Positions 26,769-35,281 of a stretch of DNA of 64,000 bases are shown one piece after another. Made by a program: the position numbers and the translations under genes. The DNA is taken from positions 1-64,000 of the forward strand of contig JAJPHZ010000022.1 in the NCBI GenBank assembly GCA_021325025.1. Reading direction: 5' to 3'. Positions within the stretch are counted from its first letter, which is position 1; each line of letters starts with the position of its first letter. This DNA is from Pseudomonadota bacterium. Its GTDB lineage: Bacteria; Desulfobacterota; Binatia; Binatales; Binataceae. The notes beneath the pieces are model-generated. The model was given only the letters and a program-made list of their open reading frames with translations. It was not told the DNA's origin and made no database searches.

Positions 26769-27905
26769 TCAGTCCAGTTCCATCCGGTAAAGGTAGGCCG
26801 CATTGTCGCGCACGATCTTGCGTTTGACCTGCTCGGGCACGCCTTCGAAGGTGCGCTCGATCACCTCCAGCGAATGCGGCCAGGTGGAATCGGAGTGCGG
26901 AAAATCGGAGGCCCACATGTAGCGCTCCTCGCCGAAGATCTTCCAGGTCATCGGGCCGACCATGTCGTCCTGGAAGGTCACCCACACGTTGCGCCGCACG
27001 TAATCGCTGGGCTTCATGGTCAGGTGCATGTCGTCGGACATGGTGCCGAACTTTTCATAGAAATGGTCGATGCGGTAGAGCATGTGCGGGAACCAGCCGC
27101 TGTCGTTCTCGGCTGACACGATGCGCAGGCGAGGGAAGCGCTCCAGCACCCCGCCGAAAATCAGGCTGCACAGCGAGCGCTGGATCTCATGCACCGGCGC
27201 CAGCGTGGTGTTGATCATGAAGTCGCGCCCGGTCAGCGCCACCTGGCCCGCGCCGGCGCTGCGCTGCAGCGACTTGCGCCCGGTGCCCAGGTGCAGCGAG
27301 ACCGGAATCTGCATCTCCTGCGCCGCGGTCCAGAAAGGATCGTATTGCGTCGCGTAGTAGGGACGCTCGGGCGGCGCCACCCCGCAGACCTGCACGCCGC
27401 GATGGCCCCGCTTGACGCAGCGCTCCATCTCGCGCACGCCGTCGGCCACGTCGTCGAGCGAAATCAGCGCGATCGAGTAAAGGCGCCTGGGACTGTAGGC
27501 GGCGAAATCGGCCAGCCAGTCGTTGTACACGGCGAAGCAGGCGCGCTGCAGTTCGGGGTCGGGCAACGAGAACAGCGGCATCCCCAGTGAAGTGTAAAGC
27601 ACTTCGGCGCACACGCCGTCGATGTCCTGGTCCTTAAGCCGCTCCGCCGGATCCCATCCCGAGGGACGGGCGGCCTCGTAGCCGGTCTTCAGATGCTCCT
27701 TGAGTTCGTCGCCGCTGCGGCCGGTGGCGGAAATCGCGGCGAGGGGAAACGGCGTCACACCCGGGGCGACGAACGAATAGCCCGGCCGCCCCTCGTTCTT
27801 GATTACATGGGGCGCCTGATCGCGGAATCGGCGGTCCAGCCGCGCGGTCCACAAATCCGCCGGTTCCACCACGTGGGAATCCGAAGAGACAACTCGCTCT
27901 TTCAT
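26769..27905 (-). CDS. Amidohydrolase family protein (ACMSD-like TIM barrel)
   Basis: This 378-residue Amidohydro_2 member starts at ATG 27905 with a strong AGGAGG. It shows VVSSDSHVVEP (metal-binding region with DxH), QIPVSLHLGTG with a strand histidine, VSAENDSGWFPHML, and YMWASDFPHSDSTWPH carrying the C-terminal Asp. It is paralogous to the 23806-24969 gene and heads a two-gene unit with the NTF2-like gene. Family members hydrolyse or decarboxylate cyclic or aromatic acids; the specific reaction is not visible. Confidence 0.9.
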   Translation of the reverse strand: MKERVVSSDSHVVEPADLWTARLDRRFRDQAPHVIKNEGRPGYSFVAPGVTPFPLAAISATGRSGDELKEHLKTGYEAARPSGWDPAERLKDQDIDGVCAEVLYTSLGMPLFSLPDPELQRACFAVYNDWLADFAAYSPRRLYSIALISLDDVADGVREMERCVKRGHRGVQVCGVAPPERPYYATQYDPFWTAAQEMQIPVSLHLGTGRKSLQRSAGAGQVALTGRDFMINTTLAPVHEIQRSLCSLIFGGVLERFPRLRIVSAENDSGWFPHMLYRIDHFYEKFGTMSDDMHLTMKPSDYVRRNVWVTFQDDMVGPMTWKIFGEERYMWASDFPHSDSTWPHSLEVIERTFEGVPEQVKRKIVRDNAAYLYRMELD

Positions 27906-28052
27906 AACGCCTCCTGCGCCCCGCGGCTGAATGCTGGCCGCGGCCGCGGGTTGGATCTCGATTTTGTCCGGCGATGCGCCCTGCAGCGCCACAATAGTAA
28001 ATCGGGCGAAAAAGCGAAACCGCCCACGCTCTGTCCAGGATGCCGCGCCGGC

Positions 28053-29885
28053 TCAACTCCGAGCCGCATTGGAAAAGACCATGCGTTGTATTGCGTGAGC
28101 GGCGCCGCTGATGGCCAGGGTCATGACCGGCGCCGCAACAATCATGAATAGCGCCAACAGGAAGGGCAGCCAGTTTTCATCCTGCGCGTAATGCTGCATC
28201 GTAAGGGTAATGCCGCAGGCCTCGAGCAGCCCCGGCACCAGCCACCAGGCGGCTTCGCCCGCCGTCAACGCGGTCAGGATCAGCCATCCAGGCCGCCGCG
28301 CCAGCGCGAGCGTCGCGGCCACCGCCACCAGCAGCGTCACCGCGACCGAGCCCAGCGCGGTCGCCGGCCACAGCGCCGGCGGCGGCCACGAGGTCGCCCC
28401 CGCGGTTACACCGAAGCCGCGCTGCAGAAGTGCGGTAGGGGCCACGACCAACAGCCAGCCCGCGCCGATCGCGAAAATCGGTGCCCGTCGGCTGGCGTAT
28501 CCACCCAACAGGAGTAACCCTGCGGCCAGCAATGCCGCCAGGAATGCCACGCGGTACCGGTGCAGCCGGTAGGCGACATAAGGCGTGCCAACGCCCGACC
28601 AGATGTCGTGCGAGGCTTCAAGCGCCAGCGCGGCCGGCATCCGATCGCTAACGCCAAGGATTTCGCCCAGATGTGCGCATCGGCCCGGGCCGCATCGGTT
28701 GACTGCGAGGGCACAGTCGATCGCCCCGCGGGCGGCGTCTGCAGACAGGTTTTTGCTGGCGGCAAATTGGGCCAGTGCAGCGCGCGTGATGGCTGCCCGG
28801 CGTTGATAAAGAGCACGCTGCAATCCGGTTTCCTCGACTTTAGGTATCGCAATCGGCGCCGACCTGATGAGGGCCGCGCGTGGCCCGGCAAGCGGACCCG
28901 CTGGTATTGGCGGCGGTGGCGGCGGCGCCCCAAGGACCATCATTGCCAGCGGCCGCGATGGCGGTTCCAAGGCGATCAAAATCGCGGCCAGGGCCCCGCT
29001 GGCTTCCTGGCTGCCGGTCTGTCCGGCCAACCCGGTAAGAATCTCGGCAGCATCCTCGTCGCTGGACTTTTCAGCCACCAACCACTTCTTCAGCAGCCGC
29101 CCCTGAGTTCGCGCGTCGATTTGAGCGCGGCTAGCCGCGAGCAACTGATCGGCGTTTCGCAACTGCCCGAAGCGATCGAGCGTCAGGTAGGCTTCGCCAC
29201 GCACGCGGCGGTCGGGGTCATGCGCCGCGGCGCGCCACAGTACGGCGAAGTCAGGCGCGGTCTTGCAGTTGCGTAGTGCGATTGCCGCGGCCGCGCGCAC
29301 GTCGGGGTCGGGGTCCTCGCTCAGGATGCGGCTCAGAGCCGGAGTGGCATCGCGCGGCCACAGCGTATAGGTCAGTGCCGCCCGGGCGGAAGCGTCGGGA
29401 ACGGCGGCCAGGCGCGCTGCCACCATGTGTGTCGCTTCCGCATCATGGGCAAGCTGCGGCGAGACCAGCGCCTCCCCGACGGCGTCGGTTATCTCCAAAG
29501 GGCTGCGCATCGGGGCGGGTTTGGTCAATGCGTCGAGCAGGGCGCCGAGCGCGCCTTTGCCGGCGCACTGCCTGAGTGATGCGAAGAGTTGATTGTCGTC
29601 GAAGGGTTGGCCGGAGCTGAGAAAGCGCGGCAGCATCGACCGCACGCGGGCCTCACATCCGGCCTCCGCCGCTGCAAGGCTGCTGTGCTCGCTGGCGGCA
29701 ACCAGAGCGGCAGCGATAGCCACAAGTCTCAATCCCCGCGTGACGGCTGCCTCCGATGGCCACACGCGGGCAGTATAGATGGTTCTGGGTGCGGCCGGAA
29801 GGTGAGCCAGGGCCGCCGGCGGGACTTCGAATAGCCGCTCTGCCGATTTTTGCCCGCTCCGGGCGTGGCGCAGGGGGCAGCGCAT
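28053..29885 (-). CDS. HEAT-repeat protein with C-terminal membrane domain, function unknown
   Basis: The frame encodes up to 610 residues. After a hydrophobic signal-like stretch (LRLVAIAAALVAASEHSSLA) come HEAT/PBS-lyase-like helical repeats (DPDPDVRAAAAIALRN, DPDRRVRGEAYLTLDRFG). A proline-rich linker (GAPPPPPPIPAGP) and a second helical stretch follow, then about five transmembrane helices. The true start is uncertain. Residues before the hydrophobic segment look unlike coding sequence, and a TTG at 29732 or a nearby GTG with GGGGA upstream would give a normal signal peptide. HEAT repeats usually mediate protein contacts. I recognise no enzyme motif. Confidence 0.65.
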   Translation of the reverse strand: MRCPLRHARSGQKSAERLFEVPPAALAHLPAAPRTIYTARVWPSEAAVTRGLRLVAIAAALVAASEHSSLAAAEAGCEARVRSMLPRFLSSGQPFDDNQLFASLRQCAGKGALGALLDALTKPAPMRSPLEITDAVGEALVSPQLAHDAEATHMVAARLAAVPDASARAALTYTLWPRDATPALSRILSEDPDPDVRAAAAIALRNCKTAPDFAVLWRAAAHDPDRRVRGEAYLTLDRFGQLRNADQLLAASRAQIDARTQGRLLKKWLVAEKSSDEDAAEILTGLAGQTGSQEASGALAAILIALEPPSRPLAMMVLGAPPPPPPIPAGPLAGPRAALIRSAPIAIPKVEETGLQRALYQRRAAITRAALAQFAASKNLSADAARGAIDCALAVNRCGPGRCAHLGEILGVSDRMPAALALEASHDIWSGVGTPYVAYRLHRYRVAFLAALLAAGLLLLGGYASRRAPIFAIGAGWLLVVAPTALLQRGFGVTAGATSWPPPALWPATALGSVAVTLLVAVAATLALARRPGWLILTALTAGEAAWWLVPGLLEACGITLTMQHYAQDENWLPFLLALFMIVAAPVMTLAISGAAHAIQRMVFSNAARS

Positions 29886-30040
29886 AGCAACTTTTATTAA
29901 TAATTAGTTTTCATATCTATTTATTCTCGCCAATATGTAGAACATATTAATCTAGTAGTATAAGCTCAATTTTACCGGCCGGTTATTATTATCAACTGAA
30001 AGTATAGAGTCTCGAACCGTAAATTTAGGTAAATTTCAGC
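29886..30040. other. AT-rich island
   Basis: This stretch is conspicuously AT-rich (runs such as TTTATTAATAATTAG and TTATTATTATC) in a genome that is otherwise GC-rich. There is no ORF. It lies upstream of a promoter-like pair of boxes and the leader of the TadG-like gene. It may be an UP-element or nucleoid-protein-silenced region, or a sign of acquired DNA. Confidence 0.6.
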
Positions 30041-30070
30041 TTGACTCTGCCGATTTACTAAGCTTACAGT
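30041..30070 (+). promoter_or_regulatory. Sigma70-like promoter for the TadG-like gene
   Basis: TTGACT at 30041-30046 and TACAGT at 30065-30070 are separated by 18 bases and preceded by an AT-rich region. Transcription would start near 30077, just before the first hairpin of the leader. This is the clearest promoter-like sequence seen in the window. Confidence 0.55.
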
Positions 30071-30076
30071 AGGCTA

Positions 30077-30396
30077 AGCAGAGGGAAGCGAGACTTATTC
30101 CCTCTAACCTCAGGTGCATAGCCGCAACGCCGGGTGGGCAAACCGCACCTGGGGTGTTTTACGCGCCGGTATGGCGGCGTGGAAGTTTTTAGCGGCGAGT
30201 AACGTGGTACACCGCTTACACGACCGGCGGCTGGGCGATCCGCAGGGAAGCCGTGTGAGCCGCTGGGCGTTTTTGCGACGTTTGATTGAGACGACACGTG
30301 CTCCGCGCAGCGGGGCAGTCAGACTGCCACGGTCCGGCCCCGCCGGCGGAGCATCAGGCATAACACATGGGTGAGGACACCCAGGGGGTACCTGAT
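30077..30396 (+). ncRNA. Long hairpin-rich 5' leader, candidate structured RNA
   Basis: About 320 bases between the promoter and the TadG-like start contain a series of stems. One has 8 bp (30080-30087 with 30098-30105) and loop GCGAGACTTA. One has 10 bp (30108-30117 with 30145-30154, one G-U) and a 27-nt loop ending GGGCAAACC. A bulged hairpin lies at 30161-30180, a longer stem-loop around 30226-30273, a GGCAGTC/GACTGCC hairpin near 30314-30328, and CCGGC/GCCGG just before the gene. No known riboswitch consensus fits in full. No convincing ORF is present. Confidence 0.5.
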
Positions 30397-31473
30397 ATGG
30401 ATAGCTTACCCGAAGATCAGCGGAATTCCAAACCCCGATGCTTGCCGCGGCGGTCCAGGGCACGCTTGCGGGGCCAGGCACTGGTGATGATGGTGGTGGC
30501 CTTGCCGGCCTTTGTGGGTGCGATGGGACTGGCGATGGACGTGGGCAACCTCTACTTAAACCATCGCCGCGCACAAACCGCGGTGGACGCGGCCGCGCTG
30601 TCGGGCGCCACCTGTCAGGCGTTGAACCCGGGCTGCACCGATGGCAGCGGCGTCGCAACACAGACCGCCACTGCCGACGATCCGTACATGACGCTTAATC
30701 CCAACCCGGTTGCGGCCCCGTTCTTCGACGACGCCTATTGTCCTTCTGCCACTTACAAGGTTCCATGTGAGGTCACGGTTTCCGCGACCCAGACCGTGCC
30801 GTTTTACTTTGCGCGGCTGGTCGGGGTAAACACCGGCGCCATCAGTGTCACCGCCACGGCAGTCGGGGGGCCTTTTAACAGCTATTCTCCTCCCGGCGGT
30901 ACCGGCAACATGATGCCGATCGGCCTTCAATATACGACCCCGTATAAAGATCTGGACTCGATTCCCCTGGCATACAAGTTTTCCAGCCCCTCCAGCGGCG
31001 ATTCCATTCCCGGGCCCGGGGATTGGGGATATCTGGCGATCGGTGGCAGCGGCGCGGCCCAACTCACGACGAACATCATCAACGGCGCTCAGGGAACCAT
31101 GGCGATCTGGGATGGCACTTCAACCTCCAAGACGGCGCCCAGCGAATTCGTGCAAAGCGAACCGGGTGTCTCAACCGGCTTCAAAGACATGGCCAAATAC
31201 CGCACCTGTCCCGGGGAGACCCCAACCAGCTTCTCCCCTGACAGTCCATGCGCTGTCTGTATCCCACTGGTGGACTGGACGGGATGTACCGGTAAGTGCA
31301 CCGTTCCCATCATGGGTTTTGCCGAATTCTTCATCACCGACGTGACCGACCACGGATCGTCGGGTACGGTGAGCGCAACCTGGATCGCCTCCATCTGCCG
31401 AGGCGGGCGGTTTTCTCCCACCGGCTCCGGGCCCGTCAAAGAGGGCGCAATCGCGGTTCAACTGATCAATTAA
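30397..31473 (+). CDS. TadG-like pilus-assembly protein (TadE/G N-terminal domain)
   Basis: The 358-residue protein starts at ATG 30397, preferred over 30367 because GGGGGT lies seven bases upstream. The N-terminus has basic residues, then GQALVMMVVALPAFVGAMGL and AMDVGNLYLNHRRAQTAVDA, AALSGA. This is the TadE/TadG-like prepilin/anchor segment found in Flp pilus and von Willebrand-type surface proteins. The remaining 280 residues form a Cys-containing secreted domain (about ten cysteines) of unknown fold. No other tad or flp genes are nearby, so it works alone or with a distant locus. Confidence 0.8.
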   Translation: MDSLPEDQRNSKPRCLPRRSRARLRGQALVMMVVALPAFVGAMGLAMDVGNLYLNHRRAQTAVDAAALSGATCQALNPGCTDGSGVATQTATADDPYMTLNPNPVAAPFFDDAYCPSATYKVPCEVTVSATQTVPFYFARLVGVNTGAISVTATAVGGPFNSYSPPGGTGNMMPIGLQYTTPYKDLDSIPLAYKFSSPSSGDSIPGPGDWGYLAIGGSGAAQLTTNIINGAQGTMAIWDGTSTSKTAPSEFVQSEPGVSTGFKDMAKYRTCPGETPTSFSPDSPCAVCIPLVDWTGCTGKCTVPIMGFAEFFITDVTDHGSSGTVSATWIASICRGGRFSPTGSGPVKEGAIAVQLIN

Positions 31474-31541
31474 AGCGTCAAGCGCCGGCCGCCACTTGAT
31501 CGCCGCGCGGGTTGCGTGCGCTGCAAATGCGCTGGCCGGAT

Positions 31542-31618
31542 TGGCGCGCCCTGAGGGATTTGAACCCCCGACCCTCAGATCCGTAGTCTGATGCTCTAAT
31601 CCGCTGAGCTAAGGGCGC
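31542..31618 (-). tRNA. tRNA-Arg(ACG)
   Basis: The reverse strand folds into a complete cloverleaf. The acceptor stem GCGCCCT pairs with AGGGCGC. The D arm is GCTC...GAGC. The anticodon stem TCAGA/TCTGA encloses the loop CTACGGA (anticodon ACG). The T arm GGGGG/CCCTC encloses TTCAAAT. The discriminator is G and CCA is encoded (31542-31544). ACG is read as ICG after deamination and decodes CGU/CGC/CGA. Confidence 0.96.
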
Positions 31619-31788
31619 GCGGTTGGAATTGCAATTATATTGGTTTGCCGCACTCTGGCAAGGCCAGGTCTCCTTCTACCGCGCAAAACGGTGCTCTAAC
31701 GCTGACCGTGCTGCCACCCGATTCCATTCCCGCGTCTGGTGCGGTGGCGGGCGTCGTGCGATTCTCCAATGCTGGTGGGAGGAGCGTC

Positions 31789-32568
31789 ATGGCCGATTAC
31801 GTCAGCGTCAGCGAAGCCCGCAATATGTCAGGACTGCGTGTGGTGTTGCCGCCCGCGCCCGGCCCGTGGGCTGAATCGCTCAAGGGTATCCTGCATGTCA
31901 AGAAGCTGCCCTTCGTGCGCGCCTTGCATGAAGTCGGCACGCCCAGCCTCGAGCTGCGTCTCTGGACCGCGCAGACTTCCTCACCGGTGATGGCGTGGAA
32001 CGACGAACGGCCGCGCACGATTTGGAACGATCAGCTCTACCTGGCCGAGCGCCTGGCGCCGCAGCCGCCGCTGATTCCGCAGGCGATCGAGGAGCGCGCG
32101 CTGATGTTCGGGATGGCCAACGAACTGATGGGCGAAACCGGTTTGGTCTGGAGCCTGCGCGTGCTGGCGATTCATCGCGGACAGACCAACCTCGAGCTGA
32201 GCGAAAAGGCGCGCGCGATGGTCGATTTCCTGGCCGCCAAGTATCAGCACGGGGTAGCCAACGAAGCGCAGCGAGCCTCGCTCCGCGCCGCGGAAATAAT
32301 CACAGCGTTCGCCGCGCGCCTGGCCGAGCAGCAATCAAGGGGCAGTCGTTTTCTGATCGGCAACCAGTTGACGGCACTGGACATCTACTGGGCGGCATCC
32401 GCGGCGATGATCCAGCCGCTGCCGCCGCATTTGTGCGACATGCCGCGCTGGCTGCGCACGACCTACACCGCCAACGACCCGCGTGTGGTCGCCGCGGTGC
32501 GGCCCGCGCTGCTGGAGCATCGCGATTTCATCTACCACGAATTCCTGCAACTGCCGCTGGATTTCTGA
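31789..32568 (+). CDS. Glutathione S-transferase family protein
   Basis: The 259-residue protein starts at ATG 31789 with GGGAGGAG upstream. The N-terminal thioredoxin-like half (LRVVLPPAPGPWAESLKG, ILHVKKLPFVRA, SSPVMAWNDERPRTIWNDQLY) and the helical C-terminal half (LIGNQLTALDIYWAASAAMI, with the conserved Asp of the GST C-terminal helix) fit the GST fold. The usual CPxC/SPFxxK active-site signature is replaced by APGPWAESLKG, so glutathione chemistry is probable but not certain. It follows the convergent tRNA and is convergent with the epoxide hydrolase. Confidence 0.78.
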   Translation: MADYVSVSEARNMSGLRVVLPPAPGPWAESLKGILHVKKLPFVRALHEVGTPSLELRLWTAQTSSPVMAWNDERPRTIWNDQLYLAERLAPQPPLIPQAIEERALMFGMANELMGETGLVWSLRVLAIHRGQTNLELSEKARAMVDFLAAKYQHGVANEAQRASLRAAEIITAFAARLAEQQSRGSRFLIGNQLTALDIYWAASAAMIQPLPPHLCDMPRWLRTTYTANDPRVVAAVRPALLEHRDFIYHEFLQLPLDF

Positions 32569-32580
32569 GCTGCTCGCGCG

Positions 32581-33738
32581 TCAGCGAAAGCGGCGGAAGA
32601 ATTCGCGTATATCCTCGACCAGCAACTGCGGCTCCTCGGCGGGGGCGAAATGCCCGCCGGCGGGAAACTCCGTCCAGCGCTGCAGGTTGAAGTGACGCTC
32701 CATCCAGCGGCGCGGAAAGCGCATGATGTCGGCCGGAAAGACGCCGACCGCGGTGGGCGCCTCGACCTGCGGCTGGCGCTGATGCGCGGGCTGCCAGGGA
32801 TTATGCACCGCCTCGTAGTAGTAGCGCGCCGAGGTGACGAAGCTTTCGGTTACCCAGTAAAGCGTCATCGTGGTGAGCAGGTCGTCCTTGCTGAAGCGCC
32901 GCTCCACCTCGCCGCCGCAATCGCTCCAGGTGCGGCGCTTTTCGAGAATCCAGGCACACAGCCCGGCGGGCGAATCGTTGAGCGCGTACGCCAGCGTCTG
33001 CGGCTTGGTCATCTGAATCGCGGCGTAGCCGCTCTCCGCGGTCGAGAACCGGCGGCCCCGCTCCAACCATTGACGCTCGTAGGGCGCGTAATCCTCGGCC
33101 TTGGGAAAGCTGTTGAAATCCAGCGGCAAAGTCATGGTGAGATAGATTCCGATCAGGCGGTCGGCATACTTATGGCCCAACTGGTTGGTGATGAACGCGC
33201 CCCAATCGCCACCACCCGCCGCGAATTTTTTGTAGCCCAGCACCGACTGCATCAGCTCCACCCACAAATCCGCCGTGCGCCAGTAATTGATTCCGGGCAC
33301 CTTCAACGGCGTGGAGAACCCAAAGCCGGGCAGCGACGGGATGACCACGTCGAAACTGTCGCGCGGGTCGGCGCCGAAGGCCGCGGGATCGGACAGCGGC
33401 CGGATCACCTTCTCGTAGTCCCAGAACGTCCACGGCCATCCATGGCTCAGAATGATCGGAATCGGATTGGGGCCCTTGCCGGGCTCGTGGATGAAATGAA
33501 TCGGGACGCCCTGGATGGTGGCCTTGTAATGCTGGTACTGGTTCATCGCCTCCTGGTGGATTTCCCAGTCATAACCATCCACCCAGTAGGCAATGAGTTC
33601 CTTGAGGTAGTCGAGCTGGGTGCCGTAGGCCCACTGCGCGTTGGCGAAATCGATCGGCCAGCGCGTGCCCGCGGCGCGCCGGCGCAACTCGTCGATGACT
33701 GCAAAGGGAATGTCGACGATAAATCTGGTCTTGCTCAT
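32581..33738 (-). CDS. Epoxide hydrolase family alpha/beta hydrolase
   Basis: The 385-residue protein has the EHN N-terminal domain (PFAVIDELRRRAAGTRWP, WVDGYDWE, MNQYQHYKATIQGVPIHF) and an alpha/beta-hydrolase core. The oxyanion hole is SHGWPWTFWD, the nucleophilic Asp lies in GGGDWGAFI, and a C-terminal FPAGGHFAPAEEP supplies the catalytic His. This matches microsomal/juvenile-hormone-type epoxide hydrolases, which open epoxides to diols. Such a function fits a neighbourhood rich in monooxygenases. The ATG at 33738 is preceded by GAGG. Confidence 0.93.
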   Translation of the reverse strand: MSKTRFIVDIPFAVIDELRRRAAGTRWPIDFANAQWAYGTQLDYLKELIAYWVDGYDWEIHQEAMNQYQHYKATIQGVPIHFIHEPGKGPNPIPIILSHGWPWTFWDYEKVIRPLSDPAAFGADPRDSFDVVIPSLPGFGFSTPLKVPGINYWRTADLWVELMQSVLGYKKFAAGGGDWGAFITNQLGHKYADRLIGIYLTMTLPLDFNSFPKAEDYAPYERQWLERGRRFSTAESGYAAIQMTKPQTLAYALNDSPAGLCAWILEKRRTWSDCGGEVERRFSKDDLLTTMTLYWVTESFVTSARYYYEAVHNPWQPAHQRQPQVEAPTAVGVFPADIMRFPRRWMERHFNLQRWTEFPAGGHFAPAEEPQLLVEDIREFFRRFR

Positions 33739-33915
33739 CGCGGGAAACCTCGACTGCTTGAATTCGCCTGACTCCATTTAACAGAACCCGGCTGCGCCAT
33801 CCACGTATCGCGCGCGGCCCAGCGATTGGGTTTGACTCGGGCGCGGGGTTGATTTGCTATGCTTGCGTCAGGCCGGCGGCAAAGGCAGCGCGCCGTATCA
33901 CAGGAGGACGACGAC

Positions 33916-34686
33916 ATGGAAATTGCCGGAACAGCAGCGGTCATTACCGGCGGCGGGTCGGGAATCGGGCGTGCCACCGCACAGCGTCTGGCGGCGGAAG
34001 GCGCTGCGATCATGATCGTCGACCTCGACGAGACGATGGGCCGTGAGAGCGTCGAATTGATCCGCACCAAGGGCGGCAAAGCGGCGCTGCGCAAGGCCGA
34101 CGTCACCGACGCCGACCAGATGCGCCGGGTGATGGAGGAGACGCTGTCCGAGTTCGGCCGCCTCGACATCCTGCACAACAACGCCGGCATCGCGATCGCC
34201 CATCCGATCTATCCTAAAACCCCGCTGGAGAAATGGCGCCGGGTGCTCGACGTCGACCTCCAGGCCGTGCTGCTCGGATGCCAATTGGGGTACGAGTTCA
34301 TGGCGCCGCGCGGCGGCGGCGTAATCGTCAACACCGCCTCGATGGCGGGCATCTACCCCCATCCCAGCGACCCGGTTTACGCCGCGGCCAAAGGCGGCGT
34401 CGTGCATCTGACGTTTTCGCTCAAGCGATGGGCGCGGCGCGGAGTGCGAGTCAACTGCGTATGTCCGGGCATCGTCCAGACTCCGCTGGTAGAGCGGCTG
34501 AGCAGGGAAGTTGAGGCGGCCGGCGGCAGAACGGCGATGCCGGCCCAGGCGCTGAAGCCCGAGCAGATCGCCGATGTGGTAGTGAACTTCGTGCGCGACG
34601 ACAACTGCGTGGGCCAGATCGTGGAGGTGCGTCCCAGCGGCCCTTACATCGTGGAGCCGCCCCGCGCCCCCAAGCGCCGCCGCTGA
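33916..34686 (+). CDS. SDR family oxidoreductase
   Basis: This 256-residue classical SDR starts at ATG 33916, eight bases after AGGAGG. It shows TGGGSGIGRATAQ (cofactor), DLDETMG following strand 2 (Asp, suggesting NAD preference), NNAGIAIAHP, NTASMAG and YAAAKGG (catalytic Tyr-Lys). It ends with a shorter tail than usual, lacking the standard DGG motif. It probably oxidises an alcohol or diol produced by neighbouring enzymes; the exact substrate is unknown. Confidence 0.92.
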   Translation: MEIAGTAAVITGGGSGIGRATAQRLAAEGAAIMIVDLDETMGRESVELIRTKGGKAALRKADVTDADQMRRVMEETLSEFGRLDILHNNAGIAIAHPIYPKTPLEKWRRVLDVDLQAVLLGCQLGYEFMAPRGGGVIVNTASMAGIYPHPSDPVYAAAKGGVVHLTFSLKRWARRGVRVNCVCPGIVQTPLVERLSREVEAAGGRTAMPAQALKPEQIADVVVNFVRDDNCVGQIVEVRPSGPYIVEPPRAPKRRR

Positions 34687-34694
34687 GGTCGGGT

Positions 34695-35060
34695 TTACTT
34701 CTTTTTCGTCACCTCTTCGAAGATCCGGATCGCCTCGATCGTGGTGGGCATGCCGCCGTACTGCGACATGTGGATGATCACTTCCTTGATTTCCTCGGGC
34801 GTCCAGCCCACGCGCAGGGCGATTCCCAGATGGGCGCGCAATTCCGGGCCGCGCCCCAACACAATCAGCCCCGCCACCGTTGCCAGCGAGCGCAGCTTGG
34901 CGGGCAGGCCCGGCCGCGCCCACACGTCGCCGAAGGTCGTGCCGAACAGCAGGTTGGCGAAGCCCTCGTCGAACTTCTGCATTGACTCATAGGCTCCCCG
35001 GGCTCCCTGTTCGCCGATCAGTTCGGCCAGTTTCTGAATCCCCTTTTCAACATCGGCCAT
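34695..35060 (-). CDS. Carboxymuconolactone decarboxylase family protein
   Basis: The 121-residue all-helical protein matches the CMD/AhpD-like family: FGDVWARPGLPAKLRSLATV near the middle, then ELRAHLGIALRVGWTPEEIK, EVIIHMSQYGGMPTTIEAIR. The thiol pair CxxC of AhpD peroxidase is absent, so the PcaC-type (lactone decarboxylase-like) group fits better. The ATG at 35060 has GGAGGAG upstream. The gene lies between an SDR and the divergently encoded diiron operon. Confidence 0.88.
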   Translation of the reverse strand: MADVEKGIQKLAELIGEQGARGAYESMQKFDEGFANLLFGTTFGDVWARPGLPAKLRSLATVAGLIVLGRGPELRAHLGIALRVGWTPEEIKEVIIHMSQYGGMPTTIEAIRIFEEVTKKK

Positions 35061-35281
35061 CGTTGTTCTCCTCCCCGCAGTCAAAGCACGGCATACAATT
35101 GAGGGGGTTGGCGTTCAAACGCCGCCCGCCGAGCGCTTCACGCGTAATCTGCTGCAATCCGGCGTGCAACTCAAGGTTAATCCGGTGCGCCGCGCTTGAC
35201 GCCGATGGCCTGCGGTTTGTAAAGCTCATGGTCGTTGTGAGAAACTGGCACGCGTAGTAAAGGCTCTGGCAGGAGACGGTC

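Noticed and set aside
30118-30160. c-di-GMP (GEMM-I) riboswitch
   Set aside because: Only GGGCAAACC is shared; the GNRA-type loop, GGACGCAAAGC half and second helix are absent, so it is left as an unclassified leader.
30180-30220. 16S rRNA-like stretch (AGCGGCGAGTAACGTGG)
   Set aside because: Only about a dozen bases match and no rRNA context follows.
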